Below, piece by piece: positions 1 through 7,047 of a stretch of 11,699 bases of DNA (positions within the stretch are counted from its first letter, which is position 1; each line of letters opens with the position of its first letter). Under the pieces are notes generated by a model that did no database searches, was not told where the DNA came from, and saw only the letters and a list, made by a program, of their open reading frames with translations. This DNA comes from Prolixibacteraceae bacterium. Lineage in GTDB: Bacteria > Bacteroidota > Bacteroidia > Bacteroidales > Prolixibacteraceae. A program made the translations under genes and the position numbers. The stretch is from the NCBI GenBank assembly GCA_016930735.1, contig JAFGGF010000178.1:1-11699 (forward strand), given 5' to 3'.

Positions 1-533
1 GAATGTGCACACCCTGAAACAATGATTAAACCTTTATCAGATTTGATTGCTACCCCGGAATCGTCCAGCATAAAATCATCATTCCCTCTTTCATTAATAA
101 AAGAAGTTGTTTTTGCTTCAAAATCATTTAATCGTGGAATTTCTCCAAGAAAATAAACGTTTTCCGATAACTGAACAGGTTCAGTTGATTCAACCAACTC
201 AAATCTTTCTTTAACCACCTCTTTTGTAAAAGGCATACCTATATATGAATTTTCTTTCTTCCTGAAATTCTTTTTAAAAACTGCAGGATGACAGATTAGT
301 TTTTGCCCGTTGAGATATTGCAGCCCGTTTGAATGGTCGTAATGCCTGTGACTCAAAACAATGGTATTTACTGATCCCAGGTCAATATTTGCTTTTTGTG
401 CATTTTCTACAATTATATCCGAGGGACCTGTGTCAAATAAATATGTTATTTCCGATTCAATCAGGTAAGATAAGCCGTGTTCGGCAGCAAAACCTGATCC
501 GGGACAATTATCATTCAGTATTGTTATCTTCAT
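1..533 (-). CDS. MBL-fold metallo-hydrolase, COG1237-like (C-terminus cut by window edge)
   Basis: This is the first 177 residues of a metallo-beta-lactamase-fold hydrolase; the frame stays open to the window edge. The start MKITILNDN is followed by the metal-binding motif HRHYDH at residues 62-67, a GEIPR motif near 130-134 and a GCAH near 174-177 that supplies the next metal-ligand histidine. GEIPR between the two histidine sites is typical of the COG1237 group, some members of which are annotated as dihydropterin-ribofuranosyl-aminobenzene phosphate synthases. That name should not be transferred, because the substrate cannot be read from the sequence. Family members usually have about 250-280 residues, so roughly 80-100 are missing. 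There is no signal peptide, so it is probably cytoplasmic. Its ATG lies inside the end of the histidine kinase gene in another frame, giving a 23-base overlap that suggests translational coupling. The fold assignment is firm and the function is unknown. Confidence 0.88.
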   Translation of the reverse strand, partial: MKITILNDNCPGSGFAAEHGLSYLIESEITYLFDTGPSDIIVENAQKANIDLGSVNTIVLSHRHYDHSNGLQYLNGQKLICHPAVFKKNFRKKENSYIGMPFTKEVVKERFELVESTEPVQLSENVYFLGEIPRLNDFEAKTTSFINERGNDDFMLDDSGVAIKSDKGLIIVSGCAH

Positions 534-3500
534 TTTCCATTTCATTTTCAAATACCGGAATTTCCACAAAAAATGTTGTACCAACTCCCTGTCTGGTTTT
601 AAACCAAATACGCCCCATAAAATTCTCAACTATATTTTTTACAATAGCCAATCCCAGGCCCATTCCGCTTGTTTTAGTAGTAAAACTCGGACTAAACAAT
701 TTATCCTGAAGGTCTTCTGCAATGCCAATTCCATTATCTTCAACTTCAATTAAAGCATTATGGTTTTTCTTACTTAAAGTAATATGAATTAAACCTTCCT
801 GATTCGCAGGAATTGCCTGAATGGCATTTTTTACCAGGTTTATAATTGCCCTTGAAAACTGTTCCTTGTCGGCTTTAACAAGAATTTCTTCCTGAGTAAT
901 GATTTTTAACCTGATTATCGCTTTATCGTTTGCCTCAAATAAGTCGATGGTTTTTCTCAACTGTTCTGAAAGGTTAAAAACCTGATTCCTGGCTGTCGGA
1001 ATTTTTGCAAAATTCGAGAACTCGGTAGCAATTGATGAAAGTGTATCAATTTGTTCAATTAATAACCTTGAAACCCTGTCTATCCCATTTTCAATCTCAT
1101 CCGGATCACCTTTCAACCTTTGTAAATACTGAACATTCAGCTTCATTGGGGTGAGTGGATTTTTAATTTCATGGGCAATTTGTTTTGCCATTTCACGCCA
1201 CGCTGACTCACGCTCCGACCGTGCCAGCAATTCTGCACTGGCCGCCAGTTCATCCACTTTTTTATTGTATTCTTTCACAAGGCTTCCTATTTCATCATCT
1301 CTCTGGTAATCAATTGGCTTACTACGTTTCCCCAATTCCATTTTTCGCAAATTATCCCGGATCAGTGTTAAAGGCCTTGTGATTTGATTAGCTATAAAAA
1401 CGGCAACAATAATACTGGTGAGGAAAAATATCACATAAAGGTTCAGGAATGCAACAATAAAAGTTGTTATTTCCTGCCTGTACTTATCCTGCCTTGTAAA
1501 ATACGGAAGGTTTATAAACCCGAGATAGTCTCCTTCTTCATTAAATATTGGCTGATAAGCTGAAAGATATGAAAGGTCACCAATGTCTTCAGGCTGGAAA
1601 TAATTTAAACGATTGACATAAAATAATTCATAATAAGCTTCGGGATTAATTTTAGTTGAAACCAGGCCTTCATCATAAATTTCCGGCCGGGAAGTAGCTA
1701 TCAATTCACCGTTCGTTCCATAAACATTAACATCGGTGCGGAAAACATTGGAAAGTTTTTCCAGTTCCCTGAAAAGCCAATCGAGGTTTTCGTTATTTAG
1801 ATCTTCGACCCGTTCCTTACGCATTTCTATTTCTTCAGCTATCGATTGCATTTTTTCACTCAGGTCGTCACGGTGTTTTTCCTTATAATTTTCGATGTTA
1901 TAAAAAATGGTGCCTATAGCTACAATAAGCAACGAAAGGAGCACAACAGAAATAATCGCAGCCTGAACTTTAAATTTAAAATCGAATGTAATACTTTTCT
2001 GCCTGACATAGCTGCTTCCAAAAAACAGGAAAATCAATGTCAGCAACAGATAAAAAACAAAAATGTAGGGAAACGAAATTAAGTATTCAATTACACCGTA
2101 AATACTACGGCTTACTATAACATAATTATCTCCGCTGGTCCGGTAAATTATATGTTCGTACCTGTCCCACTTTTTATACACAAATTCCTCTTCGCCCAAA
2201 CTGTCATCAAGCGAAATATATTTGTTATACATTAAATTTCCATGGACATCGCCCAATTGACCGTTATTATATTTGGCATATTGAAAAAGCCTGTAATTTT
2301 CAGGTTTTTTCATCGATTCATCCATGAGAAGTTCAGGGTATCCAATCCCTTCTGAAATGATTTTTGAATTTAACTCGATAAATATGCTTACTCCCATGGA
2401 ATCTTCCGTAAACGGATAATTTAATTCCCCAAAATAGGTTATCAGCCCATTCATGTTATCCATAAAATAAAATTTGGTTCCCGGTACCTGAAGACCTTCA
2501 ATTTTTATTTTTTCTTCAAAAAACGGGAAACAGGGAACCCTTATATTATCGGGTTGAACTTCAATAATAGTAGAATCGGAGCAGGCACCTATCCAGATAT
2601 CATATTCTTCTTCAAGATATCCTCCGAAAAAGTTATTAATCAGATAGTTTGCCAACGGATCCGGGTCATTCTCCTCAAACTGCTGAATTAATAAATTAGG
2701 AATTTCCGGGTCAACATTAATCCTGTTCTGAATGTTGGTTAAAATCAGTTCGGCAACAGGGTCAGTTTCGGTAACAAGGTTAAATGCAAATGAACGTTGA
2801 AATCCTCTTTCTTTTTCGGAAACCGACAGGTACACAACAAACAGTGAATAAATCGAAAAAAAGGATACTAAAATGATCAGGAAACTTAGTGTAAAGTGCC
2901 TTTTTTGCTCTTTTAAAAAAATAAATAAAGTTGAAATAAAAACAAAAAATAAGATCAGAACAGGTATTGAAATTTCTGAAACTATTATCAATTGTAGAAC
3001 AGCCAGTAAAACAGCAACCAGTAATAAAATAAAAATATTTGTTTTTAAAGGAAGTTCCGGTTTAATGTCTTCAATGATCCTGAATGTGATCAATGCAAGG
3101 CCTGTCAGCAGTATTGCTATAGAAAAATAAGCAATTACACTCTGAGCTGAAAGCCCTACTATACGGTTTAACGAAAATGAAAAACTGGAATTTTCGATCA
3201 GTATTACGATAAATGAATGAACTGTAAGATATAAACCACCCAGTGCAAAAAAAATTAAAAAGGCAAAAAATCGTTTTGGCAGAAACGATTTCTTTATCAA
3301 TTGTTTAAAATCGATGTCGTAATTAAAATTTAATGCCCAGAAACAAAAAAACAGCGATGTAAGGAAATAATCTCCCAATGATGGCAACCAGATACTGTAA
3401 GCAAAATGTTCAGGAGAAAAAAATCCGATTACATAAAAAACTTCCGGAGATTGAAACAAAACATGAAGCCAGTAAACAAAAAACAGGCCCCCCCCAAGTA

Positions 3501-4230
3501 CAAATAATTTAAATCCTACCTGCCTGTTGCTGCTTTTAAATTCAAATCTGGCATAAATCAGAATCAGTAAAAGTGAGATCATATACAGGATTACCGGATA
3601 GTACAATTGTGTTTTTGTGCATAAAACCTCACCTGCGGGTAAAATAGAAAAAATAAATTCACCATCTGAACCGTAAACCGGGAAATACCCTTCGCCTTGT
3701 TTTTCACTTATAATATAATCCTTTGGTAAATTAAAATTACTTTGAAATGTATTTTTCAGGTGTTCGTTTTCATGGGGGTAATTGTATTTAAGCGGAATAA
3801 GGCCTATAATCCTTAAGTTATTTACTGTATCCTGTTTTAAAATATAATAACCATTCGGGAGTTTTACCATTTCCGTTTTACAGCTATCGACAACAGCTAT
3901 TTCATTAAATGCAAAAATCCGGCTCGACCAATATTTAATTTCTTTATCCTGAAGAATTAAAAATCCAAGGTTATCAACTTCCATTTGACGGCTTAAAGAA
4001 TACAATTTACCGAGATAATCATCATTAAAATTTTCATCTGTTATGATAAGTGTAATTTTTACAAGATCAGCGGTCAGTTGTGTTTCTTTTTCAATAACAT
4101 CGGCCTGGAATTTTTTAAGCAACTGTTCATCAGGTTTGTGTGAAAGGAAATTATTTTCAAGCAGGAGTGCAACCAGAAATATTACGAAAGCAGAAACCAG
4201 AAATAAATATTTTTTAACTGCATTATCCAT
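511..4230 (-). CDS. Very large membrane sensor histidine kinase (NtrY-like C-terminal half)
   Basis: A 1239-residue two-component sensor kinase of the inner membrane. The C-terminal half is canonical. HAMP covers about 945-997. The HisKA H-box has phospho-acceptor H1020 in AHEIKNPLT. In the GHKL ATPase, the N-box is NLVKNAIQAI (1131-1140), the G1 box DNGIGI (1165-1170) and the G2 box GMGLGLAI (1189-1196). About twelve membrane spans can be read: 7-24, 209-228, 239-258, 284-301, 320-346, 361-384, 396-417, 421-440, 447-470, 718-741, 757-777 and 921-947. With the N-terminus inside, this places three soluble segments in the periplasm (about 25-208, 471-717 and 779-920) and the kinase core in the cytoplasm. 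The AHEIKNPLTP context resembles NtrY-type kinases, but those are much shorter. It starts 2 bases after rlmH and overlaps the metallo-hydrolase gene. No response regulator is in view, and the signal is unknown. Confidence 0.93.
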   Translation of the reverse strand: MDNAVKKYLFLVSAFVIFLVALLLENNFLSHKPDEQLLKKFQADVIEKETQLTADLVKITLIITDENFNDDYLGKLYSLSRQMEVDNLGFLILQDKEIKYWSSRIFAFNEIAVVDSCKTEMVKLPNGYYILKQDTVNNLRIIGLIPLKYNYPHENEHLKNTFQSNFNLPKDYIISEKQGEGYFPVYGSDGEFIFSILPAGEVLCTKTQLYYPVILYMISLLLILIYARFEFKSSNRQVGFKLFVLGGGLFFVYWLHVLFQSPEVFYVIGFFSPEHFAYSIWLPSLGDYFLTSLFFCFWALNFNYDIDFKQLIKKSFLPKRFFAFLIFFALGGLYLTVHSFIVILIENSSFSFSLNRIVGLSAQSVIAYFSIAILLTGLALITFRIIEDIKPELPLKTNIFILLLVAVLLAVLQLIIVSEISIPVLILFFVFISTLFIFLKEQKRHFTLSFLIILVSFFSIYSLFVVYLSVSEKERGFQRSFAFNLVTETDPVAELILTNIQNRINVDPEIPNLLIQQFEENDPDPLANYLINNFFGGYLEEEYDIWIGACSDSTIIEVQPDNIRVPCFPFFEEKIKIEGLQVPGTKFYFMDNMNGLITYFGELNYPFTEDSMGVSIFIELNSKIISEGIGYPELLMDESMKKPENYRLFQYAKYNNGQLGDVHGNLMYNKYISLDDSLGEEEFVYKKWDRYEHIIYRTSGDNYVIVSRSIYGVIEYLISFPYIFVFYLLLTLIFLFFGSSYVRQKSITFDFKFKVQAAIISVVLLSLLIVAIGTIFYNIENYKEKHRDDLSEKMQSIAEEIEMRKERVEDLNNENLDWLFRELEKLSNVFRTDVNVYGTNGELIATSRPEIYDEGLVSTKINPEAYYELFYVNRLNYFQPEDIGDLSYLSAYQPIFNEEGDYLGFINLPYFTRQDKYRQEITTFIVAFLNLYVIFFLTSIIVAVFIANQITRPLTLIRDNLRKMELGKRSKPIDYQRDDEIGSLVKEYNKKVDELAASAELLARSERESAWREMAKQIAHEIKNPLTPMKLNVQYLQRLKGDPDEIENGIDRVSRLLIEQIDTLSSIATEFSNFAKIPTARNQVFNLSEQLRKTIDLFEANDKAIIRLKIITQEEILVKADKEQFSRAIINLVKNAIQAIPANQEGLIHITLSKKNHNALIEVEDNGIGIAEDLQDKLFSPSFTTKTSGMGLGLAIVKNIVENFMGRIWFKTRQGVGTTFFVEIPVFENEMENEDNNTE
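3488..3495. repeat. Eight-C homopolymer (G8 on the kinase coding strand)
   Basis: An uninterrupted run of eight C on the plus strand lies inside the histidine kinase gene. It encodes Gly246-Gly247-Gly248, between a leucine and the continuing membrane span. Runs of A or T of this length are common in this AT-rich window, but I noticed no other G or C run of this length. Gain or loss of one base would shift the frame about a fifth of the way into the protein. The frame as given is intact. Confidence 0.9.
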
Positions 4231-4232
4231 AA

Positions 4233-4706
4233 TTAATCATGATGATAAGGTTCACCTTTTATAATTGTAAAAGCCCTGTATAACTGTTCTAAAAAAATCA
4301 AACGTACCAATTCGTGCGGAAAGGTCATGCTGGAAACCGAAATCCTGTCTTTTACAGATGAGTAAACATCTTTGGAAAATCCATATGCCCCGCCAACAAC
4401 AAAAACAAGCTCTTTCAAACCCGATGCCATCTTTTTTTGTATAAACGATGAAAACTCTTCTGAAGTAAAAGATTTACCCCTTTCATCAAGTAAAATCATC
4501 TGAGTTGATCCATTTACAAAATTCAGGATTAATTCTCCTTCCGTTTTTTTCTGCAATTCGTCTGTTAGGGTTTTACCTTTTTTTATATCCTTAATTACCT
4601 TCAATTCAAATGAAACATAGTGTTTTAACCTTTGCATATAATCTTCCATACCCTTGTTCAAATAGGATGAATTGGTTTTACCCACAACAAGTAAAGTAAT
4701 CTTCAT
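4233..4706 (-). CDS. rlmH: RlmH, 23S rRNA pseudouridine-1915 N3-methyltransferase
   Basis: A 157-residue SPOUT-class methyltransferase of the usual family length. RlmH uses S-adenosylmethionine to methylate N3 of pseudouridine 1915 in helix 69 of 23S rRNA, acting as a dimer on the assembled 70S ribosome (family knowledge). Visible hallmarks are the start MKITLLVVGK, LDERGK (73-78), the SAM-binding trefoil-knot segment VVGGAYGF (103-110), FPHELVRLIFLEQLYRA (129-145) and the invariant C-terminus GEPYHHD, whose YHH is part of the active site. The ATG has only AT-rich sequence upstream and no Shine-Dalgarno motif, as is usual in Bacteroidota. It diverges from the DUF4783 gene and is followed after 2 bases by the large histidine kinase, so it probably leads that transcript. 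Confidence 0.97.
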   Translation of the reverse strand: MKITLLVVGKTNSSYLNKGMEDYMQRLKHYVSFELKVIKDIKKGKTLTDELQKKTEGELILNFVNGSTQMILLDERGKSFTSEEFSSFIQKKMASGLKELVFVVGGAYGFSKDVYSSVKDRISVSSMTFPHELVRLIFLEQLYRAFTIIKGEPYHHD

Positions 4707-4819
4707 TGAATATGAATAATTTAAGAATTTTTATAAATTTACGCTAATATATACGGCATGTAATTATTTTGCACAATATTTGTAAAGCTTTTTACACAAA
4801 TTCTGAAAACAAAAGTGTA
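4707..4819. promoter_or_regulatory. Divergent intergenic region between rlmH and the DUF4783 gene
   Basis: This 113-base, strongly AT-rich spacer separates two divergent transcription units and so must hold their promoters. Only near matches to the Bacteroidota -7 box TAnnTTTG are seen: AATATTTG on the plus strand at 4775-4782, and TAAATTTA (self-complementary) at 4734-4741, which could serve the minus strand about 27 bases before the rlmH ATG. Neither has a convincing TTTG box at -33. The region is therefore assigned by position, and the exact promoters are not identified. Confidence 0.4.
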
Positions 4820-5221
4820 ATGAAGATAAGAATAAAAAAGATATTTCCTCTTTTACTTTTTTCGCTCTTTTTTTTGGCTTCATATGCCCAGGAAGAAATT
4901 CCTGATAAAATTATTTTGAGCCTGAAATCGGGTGATGCAAAAGAACTTTCCGGTTTTTTTAACCAGAATGTCGAATTGGGAATTCTTGAAAATGACAATG
5001 TTTACAGTAAAGCTCAGGCTCAGCAGATTGTCACCAAGTTTTTCTCTGATTACCAGGCTGAAGAGTTTACAATAATACATCTTCAAACAGGGAAAAACAA
5101 TGTAAAATCAGTTATTGGCCGCCTGGTAACAAACAAAGGAATTTTCAGGGTATATTTTTTACTGAAAGTAAATCAAGGCAAATCGTACATTCATCAGCTA
5201 CGTATTGAAAAGCAGGCTTAA
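4820..5221 (+). CDS. Secreted DUF4783-family protein
   Basis: A 133-residue small exported protein that resembles the DUF4783 family, found mainly in Bacteroidota and of unknown function. The chosen ATG gives a textbook signal peptide: MKIRIKK, a hydrophobic stretch at 8-20, and a cleavage site after SYA (residue 23). An in-frame ATG at 4769 would put 17 unrelated residues ahead of the signal and is rejected. The mature part of about 110 residues (LKSGDAKELSGFF, then IHLQTGKNNVKSVIGRL and IHQLRIEK at the end) looks like a compact alpha+beta, NTF2-like fold (inferred). No lipobox cysteine is present, so it should be soluble in the periplasm. The stop codon overlaps the start of the YihY-type gene (TAATG), indicating one transcript. 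A T8 run at 4868-4875 lies within the signal-peptide codons. Confidence 0.85.
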   Translation: MKIRIKKIFPLLLFSLFFLASYAQEEIPDKIILSLKSGDAKELSGFFNQNVELGILENDNVYSKAQAQQIVTKFFSDYQAEEFTIIHLQTGKNNVKSVIGRLVTNKGIFRVYFLLKVNQGKSYIHQLRIEKQA

Positions 5222-6159
5222 TGTCTAACAGCTTATTTCAGTCAAGAAGGTTAAAAAGGTTCGGGTTACAGATACTGATCCGTGCCAGGAAAATAACATT
5301 GCCTTTTTTTGATGGTGTCCCCCTTTATGATGTAATGCGTTTTTTCTGGAGAAGTATTGCAAAGGGATCAATAACCAACCGTGCATCAGGAATTGCTTTC
5401 AGTTTCTTCATAGCACTTTTCCCAACACTCATTTTTTTATTTTCGCTGATACCCTTTTTCAAGATACCGTATTTTCAGGATGAGAATGAATTACTTCTTT
5501 TTATAAAAGAATTTGTGTCGAATGAAACTATTTATGGAACCATTGAAACAACAATACGAGGGATCTTTGAGAAAAGGTTAGGTCTTTCATCATTTAGTTT
5601 TTTTACCTCGTTATATTTTGCAACAAATGGGCTGGCTGCCATGATGGTGGCATTCGATTCAACCGTTCACAGCTTTAAAAGCCGTACCTGGCTTGGCCAA
5701 CGATTAACGTCGTTATTGTTGCTCTTTATTCTTACCATTCTTTTAACAGCCACAATCATTCTTTTTGCAGGAGGGCAGCATTTGCTGAATTACTTAAAAG
5801 ACAACAATATCCTGCAGGAAGGTTTAACCTTTTACCTGTTGATAGCTATTAAATGGATTATTATTATTGCCCTGTTCTTTTTTGCCTATTCATTTTTGTA
5901 TTATATGGCTCCGGCAAAAAAAACCCAATGGCGGTTTATATCAGCAGGAGGGACACTTGCAACAATTCTAAGTATCGCATTATTTGCAGGTTTTGGATAT
6001 TATATTAATAATTTTTCGCAATACAATAAATTATATGGATCAATAGGAACACTGCTTATTATATTACTTTTGATCTATTTCTTTTCTTTGATATTATTGC
6101 TTGGATTTGAGTTAAATGCCAGTATTCAGGCAGCCCATGGGAAAAAACTGAGACTTTAA
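5221..6159 (+). CDS. YihY/virulence factor BrkB family membrane protein
   Basis: A 312-residue inner-membrane protein of the YihY/BrkB family, once confused with ribonuclease BN; its role is not settled. The hallmark N-terminal motif, containing RASGIAFSFFIALFPTL (about 54-70), spans the first membrane helix. The C-terminal hallmark YGSIGTL... ending in LLGFELNASI (272-302) covers the last. Five to six membrane segments are visible, near 56-78, 125-146, 160-183, 203-227, 238-262 and 273-297. The protein is close to the normal family length and complete. It is translationally coupled to the DUF4783 gene by a one-base TAATG overlap. Its stop lies 9 bases from the stop of the convergent rhomboid gene, with no hairpin terminator between them. 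Confidence 0.93.
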   Translation: MSNSLFQSRRLKRFGLQILIRARKITLPFFDGVPLYDVMRFFWRSIAKGSITNRASGIAFSFFIALFPTLIFLFSLIPFFKIPYFQDENELLLFIKEFVSNETIYGTIETTIRGIFEKRLGLSSFSFFTSLYFATNGLAAMMVAFDSTVHSFKSRTWLGQRLTSLLLLFILTILLTATIILFAGGQHLLNYLKDNNILQEGLTFYLLIAIKWIIIIALFFFAYSFLYYMAPAKKTQWRFISAGGTLATILSIALFAGFGYYINNFSQYNKLYGSIGTLLIILLLIYFFSLILLLGFELNASIQAAHGKKLRL

Positions 6160-6168
6160 GATGATTCT

Positions 6169-7044
6169 TCAACTATTATTCTTCCCCTGTTTAAAAAGGA
6201 TTTCTTTTTCCCGTTTTGAAAGGCTGTCGTAACCCGATTTGGCTATTTTTTCCAGAATTTTATTTATTTCTTCCTGGTTGGCACGTTTCTGCCTGTTATA
6301 TTCATAATCGTCGCGGGGTGGTTGTTTATAAGTAACCTTGATTTTTTGCCGGGGTTTAAACAACTTTCCTATCTGATTAACAAGTTTTACAATTCCTGAA
6401 CTCATATCTTTCCCTTTTCGAAGTTGAACCATATATAACCATCCCATAAGCGCCCCTCCTAAATGGGCTATATTGCCTCCCGGGTTTGAAGTTGAAATGC
6501 CTATTACTGAAAGCAATACGTAAAATACTGAAATATATTTCAGTTTAACCGGGCCTATAAAAGCAAGCAGGATTTCCCGGTCGGGTTCATAAACAGCAAT
6601 GGCAACCAATATGGCAATTATTGAAGCTGATGCACCCATTAAAACTGCATTAACACTTGCAAATACCGGCAACAGGTTATAAGCAAGCATATATAACAAT
6701 CCTCCGCCCAATCCTCCTAAAATATACACTCCAAGTAATTTGTCGCCTTCAAAACGGGATAAAAAGAGTTTACCAAACCAGTAAAGCCCGATCAGGTTAA
6801 ATAAAATATGCAGAAAATCAAAATGCAGGAACATGTAGGTTACCAAAGTCCAGGGTCGATGAATAAAATCAACCGGATTGTCGGGTAGGGCCAGCCAGTC
6901 GATAAATGTAAACGGAGTTCCTGATATAAAATAAAAAATATGGATAATCCTTATAAATAAAAAGACTCCAAGGCTTAACCAGATCAGCCGGGTTAAAACC
7001 GATCCCTGCTTAAAAGAATTTTTTATTTCATCAATAAGATTCAT
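6169..7044 (-). CDS. Rhomboid intramembrane serine protease with DUF6576-type C-terminal tail
   Basis: A 291-residue rhomboid-family protease of the inner membrane. Rhomboids cleave transmembrane substrates with a Ser-His dyad. Here the serine motif is GAS139AS, where the usual GASG has become GASA. The histidine is H194 in NIAHLGGALMG, which keeps the HxxGxxxG spacing. The second-helix signature HFDFLHILFN with H79 and N83 is present. The six-helix core covers about 17-208, followed by a charged tail to 291. Residues about 249-288 (YNRQKRANQEEINKIL..., SGYDSLSKREKEILF) resemble the DUF6576 tail seen on Bacteroidota rhomboids; with six spans and the N-terminus inside, it lies in the cytoplasm. 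It follows the other rhomboid gene after 3 bases, so both are likely made from one message. Substrates are unknown. Confidence 0.93.
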   Translation of the reverse strand: MNLIDEIKNSFKQGSVLTRLIWLSLGVFLFIRIIHIFYFISGTPFTFIDWLALPDNPVDFIHRPWTLVTYMFLHFDFLHILFNLIGLYWFGKLFLSRFEGDKLLGVYILGGLGGGLLYMLAYNLLPVFASVNAVLMGASASIIAILVAIAVYEPDREILLAFIGPVKLKYISVFYVLLSVIGISTSNPGGNIAHLGGALMGWLYMVQLRKGKDMSSGIVKLVNQIGKLFKPRQKIKVTYKQPPRDDYEYNRQKRANQEEINKILEKIAKSGYDSLSKREKEILFKQGKNNS

Positions 7045-7047
7045 CTG

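Noticed and set aside
329..709. Plus-strand open frame of 126 codons across the metallo-hydrolase/kinase junction
   Set aside because: It is antisense to two well-supported genes and its product has no recognisable domain or signal; it is a shadow frame.
4775..4782. AATATTTG as a -7 promoter box for the DUF4783 gene
   Set aside because: It misses the first base of TAnnTTTG and has no TTTG box at the expected -33 spacing, so it is not called as a separate feature.
4769..4819. Upstream in-frame ATG for the DUF4783 gene
   Set aside because: It would add 17 residues in front of a complete signal peptide that begins at 4820, so the later start was chosen.
4868..4875. T8 run in the DUF4783 signal-peptide codons as a phase switch
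   Set aside because: A and T runs of this length recur through this AT-rich window and Phe/Leu codons in signal peptides favour them; nothing marks this one as special.
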